A stretch of 64,000 nucleotides of DNA from Homalodisca vitripennis (GCF_021130785.1 NC_060213.1:132818001-132882000); one strand, 5' to 3'; shown: positions 36,288-48,739, numbered from the stretch's first letter. Program-made: numbers and translations. The notes: generated by a model not told the origin, from the sequence alone.

Positions 36288-37146
36288 GCATCAAACCATT
36301 GATTGCACAATGAAATTATTGAAATAATTTGCTTCATCGTAGAGAATGACCTGCATTAAAGTAATATTAAACCTAAAACGTCTATTAAACATTTATTTCA
36401 TATCAACTAAAAAATTTAAGTTCTATTTTCCAGTGAACTACGCCTAATTATTAATACAACTAGGAGAGCCTTATTAATTTAAAATTAGATTCATGGACAT
36501 AAGAAAATAGTAACTAAATGTTTGTAATGATTAAAATAATTAATTAAATAAACTCACGCCCCTGAAACTCGAGTAGGCTCCTTTCTTCTTGTTGTACTCC
36601 CATGCAGAAGAGGAAGACTTGTTGCAGTAGGGAAGGTCTTGCAAATTAGGAATTAGAACCATCAGTTAATGACGATACCTAAACTCCTACTCAGATGTAT
36701 AAAATATACTGTAGCATAAGACTTGCGTACGTCAGGGTCCAAATAGCTATGTTGTTTTCACCACCAACTAGTAACACAAACAGCAGAAACAGCTACTGGC
36801 CGTGGTTTACTGAAACAGTGAATTTCATAGTTCAAATAAAAAATAAATGTTAAGAGATAACAATTATTGTCATCCCTTATACTGATACGAAACTATATTT
36901 TAATTTAGAAATTGCCAACCCCTTATTTAAACTTTAAAAATGTATAAAAATTAGATTAATGGAAGTATTTAACATAATAAACCAATATTATAGTCTGTAG
37001 CTGTACATATATTTCACAATTTCCGGTAGGAAAGATTTGAATGAAAATGTATATTACATTTGAATGAAATCCCGGATAGTAAACCTAATTCAAACAACAA
37101 CAAAAAGAATTTTGTAAAACTATACTAGGTATGGTTTAAAATATTA
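36288..37146 (+). repeat. Direct segmental duplication, copy 2 (deleted)
   Basis: Counterpart of 33598-34598. It lacks about 155 bp (after GCAAATT at 36647) and ends abruptly at the C-rich minisatellite, 20 bp or so into the sequence that flanks the PLE in copy 1. Confidence 0.85.
36558..36647 (-). pseudogene. Truncated duplicate of the 44-codon exon
   Basis: The donor side (GTGAGT at 36557-36552) and the last 30 or so codons match the exon at 33872-34003, with small changes (AYSSFRG instead of AYTSFRG, and a synonymous change in the serine run). The acceptor and first codons are removed by the copy-2 deletion. It cannot be spliced as an internal exon. Confidence 0.7.
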
Positions 37147-37246
37147 CCCCCCCCCCCCCACCCCCCCCCCCCCCCACCCCCCCCCCCCCCCACCCCCCCC
37201 CCCCCCCACCCCCCCCCCCCCCCACCCCCCCCCCCCCCCACCCCCC
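37147..37246 (+). repeat. Perfect 16-bp minisatellite (C15A)
   Basis: A residues fall exactly at 37160, 37176, 37192, 37208, 37224 and 37240, with only C between them: period 16 with no error, preceded by a 13-C run and followed by six C. It sits exactly at the junction between the end of segmental duplication copy 2 and the LINE relic block. Confidence 0.97.
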
Positions 37247-37261
37247 AGAGTTTGTGGCTAA

Positions 37262-37560
37262 CTCCGGTGGTAGTTTTTACGGAGGGTCGTCCAGGAGGGT
37301 GGTTGGGCGTCGCCTGTGTAGTTGTCTGGGCCCCCGTACTCCGCTGCGATGGTCGCTATCTGTGGATGTTCTGAAGTTGCTGCCGTCTCGAAAAACTTCC
37401 CTGCTGTCCTTGCAAATTTTTGTAGGGTTTTGGCCTGTAAAGAGTTGCGAGTCCTTTCATTGCGAACAAACGAGGGCTGCCTCTTGATGGAACGAAGAGC
37501 CTTAATCTGGATTATGTCAAGGGTCCTACGATTAGATCAGCTAAATGTGGCCCACCAAGC
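37262..37560 (-). pseudogene. LINE relic, C-terminal end, second copy
   Basis: Minus-strand counterpart of 1338-1565, with better preserved motifs: IKALRSIKRQP, SFVRNERTRN, a FFETAATSEHPQIATIA-type segment and EYGGPDNY. Two extra bases near 37317 shift the frame before the terminal RRPTTLLDDPP-like end. The family call (Jockey-like non-LTR) rests on motif style. Confidence 0.45.
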
Positions 37561-37737
37561 TGTGAAAGCATACATAATAACCGATCGGACAGCAGCAGAA
37601 ATAATTGTGACCTTAACGGCCATAGACAGTGGTCGAATTGGTCTACCTCAGGGTTACACTCATTCCTCATTTTTTCTCTTACATTTGATATTGTCATCTG
37701 GAAAATTTCATTGTTTTTAATTTAACTGTAACATCTC

Positions 37738-37930
37738 ACGAGTGCCGATGAGCGAGCGGTTTAAAACGTCGGATCTGTGATAGAGATAGGGCAGGTTCAA
37801 ATCGTGTCTGTAACCACAGCATTTTAATCAGTACCATCGACTTTGCACCCCTTTACTCTGTTTGATAACATCTTCCCACCGGCCAGTGGCCTATGAGGAT
37901 GGCCAGAGTAACGCCTAAAAGGGGAGGAAG
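37738..37930 (+). mobile_element. tRNA-derived SINE, copy 3
   Basis: The head carries a box A-like GAGCGAGCGGTTTAA (37750-37764) and a good box B GGTTCAAATCG (37794-37804). The body ATCAGTACCATCGACTTTGC is shared with the copies at 12257 and 31690. It abuts the inner edge of the right palindrome arm. Confidence 0.75.
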
Positions 37931-38944
37931 GGTTACTCTATCCTCAAGGCGGTTTACTCAATAATTGATAGACCATCTCCTGTATGCTTTTAGATCTCAA
38001 TGGCAGCACTCAAGTAAAATTTCCGATTCCATCTCTTGTACTGATATTGGTATTGCCATATGCATGTGGAAGTAAGGACTTACTCTAACATCTTTCAGTA
38101 ACTATAGTACTTTAGAGTGGAGCAAAACGGATAGTTTCCCCAACCATGTAGTTGCCGATGAAAAGATTCAGATTACTCACTGTGGTGAACTTTTGGGCTT
38201 TTTGCAGTGAGAGATAATTGTGTGTGAGGTTAGAATGTATTTAAATTGTTTTCACTGGGCTTCGCAATTATTTAGCCCGTTTTAAAAAGTGAACATTAAA
38301 ATATTTATCCTGATATGTCCCCATTTTCTGGACCAGTAAGGGAAATGCTGCGTTACAATAGATAAATGGAGTTCTGGGATAATTTCTAGCAATTAACATA
38401 ACTGGCCTGTAACTCCAGGTTTATCACATAAAAACTGTGAGCGGGTTGGTCACAAGAGTGCGATAATTATTGTCTAAATCAGAGTTCTCAATGATAGCCT
38501 TTCTGTCCCAATAAAGACCACGCACGACCTTTAATGATAACCACCAATGTGACCTAAATATAAACCATAAGGCGAGCGAAGGCGCGGGGAACAGCTGGTA
38601 TTACATAAACTATGTGAATTGCACCATCAAGGAGTGTAATAAGGAAGAGATAATTTATAACGGAGCATGACGAGGATGGAGACGATAACGACACTGTGAG
38701 TGATGACTCCCTTATTACCTCCATATTACTTGCGATGATTATATTATCGACGTCCTGAGTAATATAACATACCGTCACTGTTTATAGCGAGCTGACATTT
38801 TTATATCCACAAGAAACCAGTAATAGGTCTCAGTTGTAATAAAAAAAAATCACTCAGAAAAGAAGTGATTTTTTTATCTCTAACCCAAAATTATAGAACA
38901 CTTTCATTACCATCTAAACATCTATTGGGGAAAGGTAGGGATTT

Positions 38945-39262
38945 TGTTGCCTCATCTTTTAGTCATTAGGACCACTTTTAGTCAGTTTCCAAGATACATA
39001 AACATGGCTAGTCCGCACGACTCTCTAAAATTCATGTTAGCGATTGTTCTTATCGCTATCTGTTGAAGTTTGAAAACTCTACAAATTTTATTGTTTCAAC
39101 AAGGACTGCATTTTTTAAATTGTCGTTTACAATATAATTATTAATGATTTATACATCCGAATGTGGACGTTTACTTATCTTTTCAGCTGATCTAGTGTCG
39201 TTAGAGATTGTTCTGAAGTCAACTTTGCCATAGGTATCCTGGCTAAATTATATACGGAGATT
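38945..39262 (+). repeat. Dispersed repeat A, copy 3
   Basis: Inverted partner of 28000-28370 within the palindrome and direct match to 1655-1985. Confidence 0.75.
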
Positions 39263-42200
39263 TCATAGCTTCAATTCTGCAATCGCTCCAAAATAACCTC
39301 TTAATTATAAGCTATATGTAGAAATCACATAAAGGCTGTTTCAAACTCATTATGAAGAGTTTATAATAACAAATTAAATGTTATCTTTTTACCTGCCAGA
39401 ACATTTCATAATGGTAACCTTATATAAACAATATGCATTAAATTTAATACACGCCAAATCTCCATTAGTTAATGTTTAATAAATTACATAAAACTGTTAA
39501 AAATACATATTTAAAGCAAAACTAAAATAAAAATTATGGATACGTGGTACATGGATATTTATCACACTCTCCTTATATCTCCTCCTTTCTCAACAGTATT
39601 CTTCAACGCCTGCCGATCCTTAAAACTTTGAAACAAAAATCTTTCTTACACTTGATTACAATTTTACATAAAGCCACACTCAACTCCAAATCTAGATCTC
39701 TTACTGACCGTCAGTTTTATAACTATACAAGTCGTGTTTCGATATCGTAGTTAAAGATCTTTTTTCCTCCACTTTCGACCAATTTTAAAAAAATGGCTGT
39801 TTCGTACTTTGATAATTAAATATATTACAAACTCAGGGCCATCTTTTTGATATACCTAATTAAAGAATTAAATTAACCTAATTTAAAAAATCTGACCTAA
39901 TTAATTATCGCTTGAAGAGATAACAGTATCGAAACCTGCCTTCAGACCCTGGGCGTCTGCAACAGACGGCTCTGTGATAGAGGTGGCTTTGATCATTTCT
40001 TATCAGTTCTGGTCCGTTTGTCGTCAATGCATCCAGCTAACTCTATTTACAATTCAAAGGTTTTGTCATAAAAGAATTTATATTATTTTAGCCAAGCAGC
40101 CAACATGGAGGAGGTACACGTATTACAATCGAAAACATATAAAAGTGAGTACAGTTTGGTTTCTTTTCAAAATATCATATGGGCTGACAGACAGACAGAC
40201 AGACAGAAATGCAATGTTTCCATCCCCTCAAGTGTAGGCTTCGCTAACGCTCAGCCTATTAGATTAGATTAATATGGTCATTAACATTACAATGTTATTG
40301 TTGATAAAAATCAAATGGTACGCTGTATGCTTTTCAATTTTCATTAAATATATGTATTACTTTTACTTTTGTTTCTTGTTTATTACAGCCTATTTGTATT
40401 TCCTCTTGTCAATTAAAAATATTCTAATTAACAAGGGGACAAATCATTGTTTTAAGCGCGAGTTTAATTTAGTATTCGGCGAGCTATGATCATTAATCTC
40501 TCCTAATCCAGTTTTAGATCTCAGCCGTGAGATGGGATAAGTTCCGAACTGGATCTTCCGTCTGGTGCACGATAATTAAATTCACATCGCGTAAATATTT
40601 TAAATGTATTCTTTGTTTTATTTGAGATTTGTATTAGTGTAAATATTGTGTGACGTCAGAACACTTGATGACATACAAGTGAAAACCTTTTTAACCCCCT
40701 CCCATCCCAACGCTAATCATTTTATATGATACTTTAACTACGGTACCAAATTAGTAACACAAGATTTGATAGTAACTAACTGAATTCTATGATAATTTAT
40801 ACTAAAATTATTATTACTTTCAATAATACTGGATTAATTAATGAATATAACAATTTTTCAATACAAGATTTATTGTCGCTCCACAAATCTGAATGAATAT
40901 AAAATGTAATGAAAACTCAGGAATAATTGAGTAAACATCGGGTGTTAAGAAATGGCAATTTAAAGGTTTAGAACTTTTGAACCCTTGACAAAAGATCACC
41001 GTTCATTATAACGTATTGTTTTAAATGAGATGAAACTATAATAATACAAATCGCTAATTTAATATTATATCACCTTTTAACTATCATCTCTAAATTTTTA
41101 ACCGATTTAAAATTACTTTATAATGCATTACTCATTTTATATTATAGGCCTGTCTACATTGTAATAGCTATATAGGAATAATGCAAGGTTAAAAAAATCC
41201 CATTTCTTAATAAGTGAGCTATTAGAAGATTGTGCTCTCAAAACCAGTGTAATCTAGTTATACCTGATCGAGTTTAAGATAAAGTTGACAATGTCGTATG
41301 GGTGAACATCTAACTATATCAAATTTAACTTGTAAGGGGCTCATGATTAGCTAATCGACAAAGTTACTGTGAGGAGTTAAGGAAAGTTTAGTGATCTGAG
41401 TGACATCAATTATAAGTACATTATCTGCTGAAAGTGTTCTACGACAGTATAATAGACTCGAAGTGAAAGTGATATGACGAGAACTTTCTTTACCATCCTA
41501 CGTAACAGAGAACGTGGAGACAATCCTAAACGATGCAACCATGCCTGTCCGGTTGAACCCTACATTGAAGATGTGTCATCGGACTCATTAATTTGGAGAC
41601 AATCCTTAGATCAGGAATGATGATGTGGAAACCCCTGTCTTCCCATCTCATTCTATCTTACTGTAGCAGCCCTTAGAGCTGTTAGTGAGTAAGGGAACTC
41701 ACACTCGTACAATTTTACAACTAGGTTAAATTCTTTTTGTGTATATATTTCTCAATATATTTCATGTATAGCTTGAGCTAGCCAATATATTATTCTATTA
41801 GTTATCTTGAATTGCCAATATCCGTCTTTTTGGAGAGGATTTTCATCCAGAATACACAGAAATATATATTTTTGAAATATAAACACTAAAGAATAAGTAA
41901 GCTCATTGAATCGGAGATTTTCCTCAAAAGAGGAACTTAGTAATACTTACTGGACCAGCTGCTGCTAAAAAGTTACGTATGAATAAGAGCCCACTGCTGA
42001 ATAAAAGGTGTCCAAAAATTCCTAGGACGGTTTAATATTTTTGAAAAGATTTTAGGTAGACTTTCAAAATTTTTCAGTTTGTGATTGAACTGCACTAATA
42101 AAGAAAAACTGTACTGATGTCTTTAACAATTAAAAAACTAAACTTTTTCTAACTCCATGTGGGCCGTACTCCTGAAGAAGTAACGTGTCTCACTCGATAT

Positions 42201-42321
42201 GTTTCAAATTAGATGTTTATGTCCAGTAAGTCAGTACCAAGTTTTGCTGCTCTATCTTAAATTGTTTCAAATATATTTAATCTTCTTGAGCCTTTTTGGA
42301 CACCTTGAATATGGGCAACAG
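39263..42321. other. Right-arm sequence without recognised gene
   Basis: Collinear with 23520-27960 in the left arm, minus the left-specific 25020-26465. A (GACA)n array lies at 40186-40206. ORFs such as 39974-40237 are not conserved in frame in the left arm. Confidence 0.5.
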
Positions 42322-42856
42322 TTTAGATAGCCTGGTCAAAAAATATAAATTCTAAAATGTTCATATATTTAAATTCCAAACAAACACAGGTTTCTATAAT
42401 TATATTTAAAACTCGGTACAGCCATATATGAGATTATTTTCTAATCTTGAACAGTACAACTATGGTAAAAAAAAACTACACACTGACGTGTTTGGTGGTT
42501 TAGATAGCCTTGTCAAAAAATATAAATTCTAAAAATATTCAAATATTTAAATTCCAAACAAACACAGGTTTCTACAATTATATTTAAAACTCGGTACAGC
42601 CATATATGAGATTATTTTCTAATCTTGAAACAGTACAACTATGGTAAAACAAAAACTACACACTGACGTGTTTGGTGGTTTAGATAGCCTTGTCGAAAAA
42701 TATTAAATACTAAAATATTCAAATATTTTAATTCCAAACAAACACAGGTTGCTAAAATTATATTTAAAACTCGGTACAGCCATATATGAGATTATTTTCT
42801 AATCTTGAGCAGTACAACTATAGTAAAAAAAAACTACACACTGACGTTTTTGGCGG
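42322..42856 (+). repeat. Tandem triplication, about 180-bp period
   Basis: Units start with TTTAGATAGCCTKGTC at 42322, 42499 and 42679. Each contains CCAAACAAACACAGG, AACTCGGTACAGCCATATAT and ACTACACACTGACG. The left arm has one unit (about 23340-23520), so the amplification happened after, or only on, this arm. Confidence 0.85.
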
Positions 42857-43450
42857 TTTGCCATACCGACTCGGTCAATTGAGGACGGCATTTGCAATAC
42901 GTCTGAAACGTCAGTGAACAAGACAGAGTGGTAGCTCAGAATATTTTGCTTAATAATGGACTTTTAATACACACTTTTAGACGTTGTCAATAATTATTTT
43001 CCTATCTTCGAAGGTTACTTTTTCTATTATATTGACAATGCTTGGAACAGCTTTTATTGTCACAACTAATCAATAGAAGGCATCTCAATTTAACAGCATC
43101 GAGCACATTATATATGAGATTATTTTTCAAACATTTAAAAGTAAAACTATGATAAGAAACTACACACTGACGTGTTTGGCAGTTTTCCATAAAGACCCGG
43201 TCCACTGAGGACGGTATTTGCAGTACGTCTGAAACGTCAGGAAACACGACGTCAGGGTAAACCCGGAATGTTTTTCATAACGATAAACTTCCAATATACA
43301 GTTTTGGCTGTTAAAAATAGATAATTATTTTCATATCTTCGAAGGTTACTTTTTCTATTATATTGACAATTCTTGGAACAGTTTTTATTATTACAACTAA
43401 TTAATAGAAGCCAACTCGATTTTACCAACATCGAACATATTTACGCATCT
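42850..43450 (+). repeat. Second local duplication, about 330-bp period
   Basis: GACGGCATTTGCAATACGTC (about 42883) and GACGGTATTTGCAGTACGTC (about 43210), with the following CTTCGAAGGTTACTTTTTC segments (near 43007 and 43338), form two diverged units. The left arm has a single unit near 23100-23330. Confidence 0.8.
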
Positions 43451-44610
43451 CAATCTACTTAATTATAAATGAAGGGTCTCAACCAGCCTGTTACAGTTAA
43501 AATTATATTGTGGAAATATAAAGCCCTCCAAATTACAAGCCCTCTTATAGCGAGAATGAAGCAACTAAATACTTAAGTACGGAATAAACTTTGAACAATC
43601 ACATTTAATCCAATTTAACTTTAGAGCTTCTACTGAACCATAACGAACTGAGCGAACAACAACTGAAGTTGACATCGGTATACAGTTTCTCTTGTTTTTC
43701 CTTATCAGTTGTTTCTCCTCAGTCAAAATACTTTAAGAGATGTTTACGTCAAATAGTTATTATAACTTTTATTTTGAATTATATAAAACATCTTAGAGGA
43801 TGGGTTTAAAGTTTCGACGTAACTATAAGATTTTCTGTTCAAATTCAATTTAATTGCTAATAAGATTGTTTACAAAATCTAGTCTTACTACTTTCGTTAA
43901 TACTTATTAGTAAAATCCAATAGTTGTCATATCTCACGTCATGAGTTTTAAATTTTTTATATAAAAAAACAACAAGGCCTTATTGAAATCGTTTTTTGTC
44001 CGTCCGTCTATGCTATACTCTTGACAGAAAGGTCATAGAGACTTGAAACTTGGTACATTGGTTCCTTTTGGTTCCATGAAGAAACTTATTGATTCTGTAT
44101 TTCCAAAGTTGTCTCAGGACACAATTTACTTTTATACATCTTATCTAAAAAAATCAGTCATCACAAGATACCATTCGTTATCAACTTTGAATAGATCAAG
44201 TGATGTCACTTCCCATGGATGATCTGGAAATTTTGTACAAAGTACTGTTCACAAACTTCATTTTACCAATATGTTCTTCAATACCGGGTAACCACGCATT
44301 GCCCTATAAGCCCTTCTCCGAAGTATGGTGATTCTCTGATGACCAGCACATGTTTTATCCAACATAACTAAGTAAATTTCGTAAATATTAATGAATCTTG
44401 TGATTTTTCATAATCCAGGGTAAACTGTTTCCCTGCGATTAAATTCACCTGCAACACTTAGTTCATCACATATTGAATATAACATTCTTGATTTATCATT
44501 AGTCTTAGTTGTAATTGCAAATTCAAAACAATGCAACAGACTGTCCTTAATTTTGATGTACACAAACACCTGATATTTTAAATCACTCGAAATAATCAGA
44601 CTATAGAATC
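43451..44610. other. Right-arm sequence without recognised gene
   Basis: Collinear with 21880-23040. Contains repeat C copy 3 (43540-43720) and a TTTGTCCGTCCGTCTATGCT stretch (about 43995) matching 22500-22520 inverted. Confidence 0.6.
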
Positions 44611-46285
44611 AAAAAGAGACGTTATTTCGGCAATGAATGAAATAAAATCTAAAGCTGTGGGCAGCGATGAAATTTCGATTGACATGATCAAGTCAGTGAG
44701 CCCCTACGCAGTCAAAGCCATTACACACCTGGTAAACGTTTCCCTGATTGGCAGCGTGTTTCCAAAGTCATGGAAAACAAGTATTGTTCGGCCAATACCG
44801 AAAGGGCAAGCTGCCAATCAGGTAGACCAGCTTAGGCCAATTTCAATACTCCCAGCCATGTCTAAGATACTGGAAAAGATTGCCATTAGACAAATAGACA
44901 GTTTTATGAAAACATCGGATATTTTACCGAAGCTGCAATCGGGCTTCAGGCGCAATCATAGTACATGTACAGCCCTGACAAATCTTTTCAGTGATATGAT
45001 TGACGCCGAAGACAGGGGTAAATATAACTCCATTGTTATGTTGGATTATTCTAAGGCCTTTGATTCAATGGACCATGAGATGCTTTTAGCGAAGATGAGC
45101 TATTATGGCTTTGACTTGAGCGTAGTCAATTGGATAAGGTCATACTTAGACTCCAGGCTGCAGGTGACGCGTTTAGGGAGTGAAACATCAACCCCGCTTG
45201 TGAAGTATCGAGGCATTCCTCAAGGTAGTTGCCTAGGGCCTATTCTGTTCAATATTTACACAGCCGATATGCCAAGCTGTGTGCAAAATTGCACAGTTCA
45301 TTTGTATGCTGACGACTCGCAGCTGCACTTGTCTTATGAGCCATCGCAGATGGTGTCAGCCATTGATATGATCAATGTCGACCTTGAAAAAATATTGGGG
45401 TGGTCAATGGCGAATGGGCTGAAACTAAACATAGGCAAGTGCACTGTGTTGCATACGGCGCCACACAACATTGTGCAGTCCCTCAGTGAAAGAGGAGTGA
45501 TGGTGAGGCTCGATGGCCAGAGTTTGGCTGTATTTGATAGGGCGAGAACTCTTGGCGTTGTGCTAGACAGTGGCCTCACGTTCTCTGACCATGTCACGCA
45601 TGCCTGTCAACGAGCACTCGGTAGACTGAGGGGACTCTACAGATTTAGAGATATTTTACCTGAGTCTGCGAAGCTACGTATCATGCAGTCACTAGTCCTG
45701 TCCGTTTTCGCCTACTGTTTCCCAGCCTACGGGAATAGCATTTCTGGAGAAGACATGCATCGCATTCAAAAGTTGCAAAACTCTGCTATCCGTTTCATTT
45801 TTAATTTGAAACGATTTGAGCATGTCTCTCCTTACAGAGATGCCGCTGGGATGATGTCGGTAGAGACCGTCTGCAGGGTCATGACGTGTTGCATGGTCCA
45901 CAAGGCTCTTGTTAATCAGGAGCCTCAGTACCTTAGTGAGAAGCTCTCATTTCGGGATGAGGTCTCTCAGCGCAGAACCCGCCATGGGAATCTTCTTCAC
46001 TTTCCCAAAGTTAGGCTGGAGTTGGGAAGGAGGAGCTTCTCTTATTTCGGCCCGAAATTGTACAACGACCTCCCACCAAACGTGAAACAATGTTCAATAG
46101 CTACATTTAAGAATAAGATGAGGCAGAATTTGCTTAATGTATAGATTTTATTTATTTATTTCTATTTAATTTTCATGTATATGTTGTATTTGACGATAGT
46201 TGTTCTGAAAAGCAGTTGTTCTGTATGTAACTGAGAAACGCTTGATGAAAATAAAGACAACATTATTATTATTATTATTATTATT
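44611..46285 (+). mobile_element. 5'-truncated LINE (non-LTR retrotransposon)
   Basis: Inserted into the right arm between sequence matching left-arm 21890 and 21865. The 5' end at 44611 cuts into an open RT frame. The 3' end has AATAAA (46250-46255) and an (ATT)8 tail (46262-46285). Against the left arm, about 13 bp of target (ACTCTAATACAGT) is missing and no target duplication is visible. Truncation plus a simple-repeat tail are standard target-primed reverse transcription signatures. Confidence 0.9.
44612..46144 (+). CDS. LINE reverse transcriptase (5'-truncated ORF2)
   Basis: The frame is open from the truncation point. The first ATG (44633) gives 503 codons. Visible RT motifs, numbered from that Met: LRPISILPAMSKILEKI (67-83), the first catalytic Asp in MLDYSKAFD (136-144), GIPQGSCLGPILF (194-206) and the catalytic YADD in HLYADDSQLHL (223-233). 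The C-terminus (RHGNLLHFPKVRLELGRRSF, then FGPKLYNDLP) resembles CR1/L2-type LINE ORF2 ends. The upstream endonuclease and ORF1 are absent because of truncation, so the copy cannot move alone. No stop or frameshift interrupts it, suggesting recent insertion. Composition is GC-richer than the host arm. Clade assignment is tentative. Confidence 0.92.
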   Translation, partial: KRDVISAMNEIKSKAVGSDEISIDMIKSVSPYAVKAITHLVNVSLIGSVFPKSWKTSIVRPIPKGQAANQVDQLRPISILPAMSKILEKIAIRQIDSFMKTSDILPKLQSGFRRNHSTCTALTNLFSDMIDAEDRGKYNSIVMLDYSKAFDSMDHEMLLAKMSYYGFDLSVVNWIRSYLDSRLQVTRLGSETSTPLVKYRGIPQGSCLGPILFNIYTADMPSCVQNCTVHLYADDSQLHLSYEPSQMVSAIDMINVDLEKILGWSMANGLKLNIGKCTVLHTAPHNIVQSLSERGVMVRLDGQSLAVFDRARTLGVVLDSGLTFSDHVTHACQRALGRLRGLYRFRDILPESAKLRIMQSLVLSVFAYCFPAYGNSISGEDMHRIQKLQNSAIRFIFNLKRFEHVSPYRDAAGMMSVETVCRVMTCCMVHKALVNQEPQYLSEKLSFRDEVSQRRTRHGNLLHFPKVRLELGRRSFSYFGPKLYNDLPPNVKQCSIATFKNKMRQNLLNV

Positions 46286-46289
46286 CTAT

Positions 46290-46690
46290 TACATTCATAA
46301 TATATTATTTGGAAGGATTCTGCGCTGGGAAGGGCTTCCAGTCCAATTATTCCAATCAATATTACCTGTGATATTAACGGTAATAACAATAATTGTAATA
46401 ATGTGATTGCTGTTATATTGGTATCACTGTTACGAAACAGTATATAGGAGGGTTCAGCGAGGGAACAGTTTCCAGTTCGATTAGTCCAGTTGCTATCAGC
46501 TATAATATTAATTGTTAGTAATAATGTTATTACTCTATTACTGTTATATTGGTATTACTGTTACGAACAGTATATGGGAGGGTTCAGCGCTGGGAATAGC
46601 TTCCTGTCCTATTAGCTCAGGTGATATCACCTGTAGTATTAACGCTATTAATCATAGCTGTCATAATATAATCACTGTATTATAGTTATA
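46290..46690 (-). repeat. Mirrored minisatellite, arm partner of 21460-21860
   Basis: Carries the same units in inverse orientation (GAGGGTTCAGCGAGGG and GAGGGTTCAGCGCTGGG), directly abutting the LINE tail. Confidence 0.8.
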
Positions 46691-48285
46691 ATTGCACTCC
46701 AGATACAGACAGTATGTGGGGAGGAAGGTATTTATTAGATATCCACTTTTATATAGTAATTGCATATTGATTCAATTACCCCCCGTTATCAGCTGTCTTT
46801 GACAATAGTCTATGCAGATGTAGTTCGTCTTGACACAAGCTCATTTACCTCACCACGTTTTAAAAAAGTTTCTTGTCGGCGGGACGCTTCATACATAAGT
46901 ATAAATCTACAGCAAGACGTTTAATGAAATCAATGTGTAAGTTGGAAAATACGCGAGAAAGATCTGTACACCAGGCCTTCTTCTAGTAGGTCTCAGCCTC
47001 TTAAAGGTTCTTGCCTTTAAAGACTTCCAGCTTCCAAAAGGTTTGACCTACTTCGGTATTTGGGAGTTCATTAATTCTGAAAACCTTTAAAAACCTTTGT
47101 TCAGTCTATCGTCAATTTTGTACAGTACGAACTTCAGGTTTTTGTGAATTTTCGGCCAAAGATAGTTTCAAGTGTTTAAGTAGTCCCAGGTTCTGCTATT
47201 CCAGGCCTTTGGATTTCACTCTCTAGAACCTCCTAGCATGTACATACCAGTAATCTACATAACCACTTTGCCGTTACACAATTATATGAACTTGGCTTTT
47301 TTATTTTTAGTTTCAAATTTATTACCGATAATGATTGATGTGATTTATCGCCCAACCAAATCATCAATCTTACGTGAATCATTTCAAATCAACAATAATA
47401 ATTTACAAAGAATTGATTCTCTGTACGGATACGGAGATACATCAATGATGCACTTCAACTTAACAAAACATTCCATCATCTCAATGTTTACGCTTATGTA
47501 AATATGCTCTGCACAGCTTTGAACCTAAGGTACTTGTTTGAAACTTTTTGACGTACAAATTGTTCTGTTGTAAATTATTTGTACTTTACAGATTTAATTG
47601 CCATACATTGCTTTGTTCTTTTTAAAACTATGTATTATGTTATTTTTATTCCTAAAGAAGAAAGATGTCTCCTATACTAGAAAACTTTCTGTGTACCAGA
47701 TAACCGATGGTAAACGTGCCAAATCCTGTTTCGAAACAATCTTGTGCTACATACCTATAAAATGTTCATGTTTGATGTTTTCATGTGCATTATAACTATA
47801 TTTACTAAACCTCATTTATTTACATATATGTACAATACTTTTTAAGGATGTACATGCAGTACACCCATTACACGGTACAAATAGTGGTACATTTTTCACG
47901 TATGAAGTAGAGTTTTGTTTTTATATCTTCCTTTTTCGTCAGTTTAAAGAAACACTCCTATTGTGCAGTTCTCTACTTTCTGTAGGAGCCAATCTCCTCT
48001 AATCAAACATCACATGTAAGTAGCACTAGATAACAAGAGGTAACGCACCAATTGGATAACTGAATGTACCCTAGAGACAGGCGTCTGTCTCAGACACTGA
48101 TGCTAATGCGAGCTTTGATTTCTGTTATCTCTGACACATTGTCTCTTGCCTGCTGTACACAGACAATGAGTTAAGCTTGCTCTAGAGGCAGGTATATCTC
48201 TGGAGAATATTTACGTATCAGTTTAGTGTAATTAACCACTGTTTCACTGAATTAGAAAGATTATAATTTATTAGCGTAATCTAAT
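46691..48285. other. Right-arm sequence without recognised gene
   Basis: Collinear with 20000-21450. No ORF shared in frame with the left arm. Confidence 0.5.
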
Positions 48286-48483
48286 TTAACAGACATTGAT
48301 TTTTGAGCATGTAGTAGAGACTCTTTTTGCAATAGAAAGACAAAGATGAGCGGTGTTTTGAACAGTCTTCCTGTCTCCTTGTCGCTTTGAGTCAGTGAGA
48401 TAAGGTGTTTTGAGAACCGGTGAACCTCCGACTGCAAAGCTTCCGTATAAGCTCCCGTTGTGCAGCTGAGCGGCGCTGATCAT
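48286..48483 (-). CDS. 65-codon ORF, partner of 17865-18044
   Basis: Shares about 55 codons from the start (MISAAQLHNGSLYGSFAVGG) with the left-arm ORF, then continues KINVC-like at its end because the left-specific segment is absent here. The excess of amino-acid-changing differences argues against a functional protein. It lies in the GC-rich island 48310-48740. Confidence 0.15.
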   Translation of the reverse strand: MISAAQLHNGSLYGSFAVGGSPVLKTPYLTDSKRQGDRKTVQNTAHLCLSIAKRVSTTCSKINVC

Positions 48484-48739
48484 TAGCGAAGTGCGCTGCT
48501 AGAAATTATACTACGGTGGCCAGCGGAGTAACTGCTTCTAAACTGCCATAACCTATCATAGTAAGCTTCATTTACAACAATTCCCACGAAAATGCAGCGC
48601 GCAACGTTCAGCTGGGCGGAGAGCAAGCAGCGAGTTCAACATCTAACTTTAGGCACTTTCTGTGTTGCGCCGCTGATTTTCCAGCTAGAAAGTGAAATAC
48701 ATTAGGACGCTTGCGGCACCACTTGGTGAACTTGTTTTC

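Noticed and set aside
37322..37720. 132-codon plus-strand ORF
   Set aside because: Antisense shadow of the LINE C-terminal relic on the minus strand.
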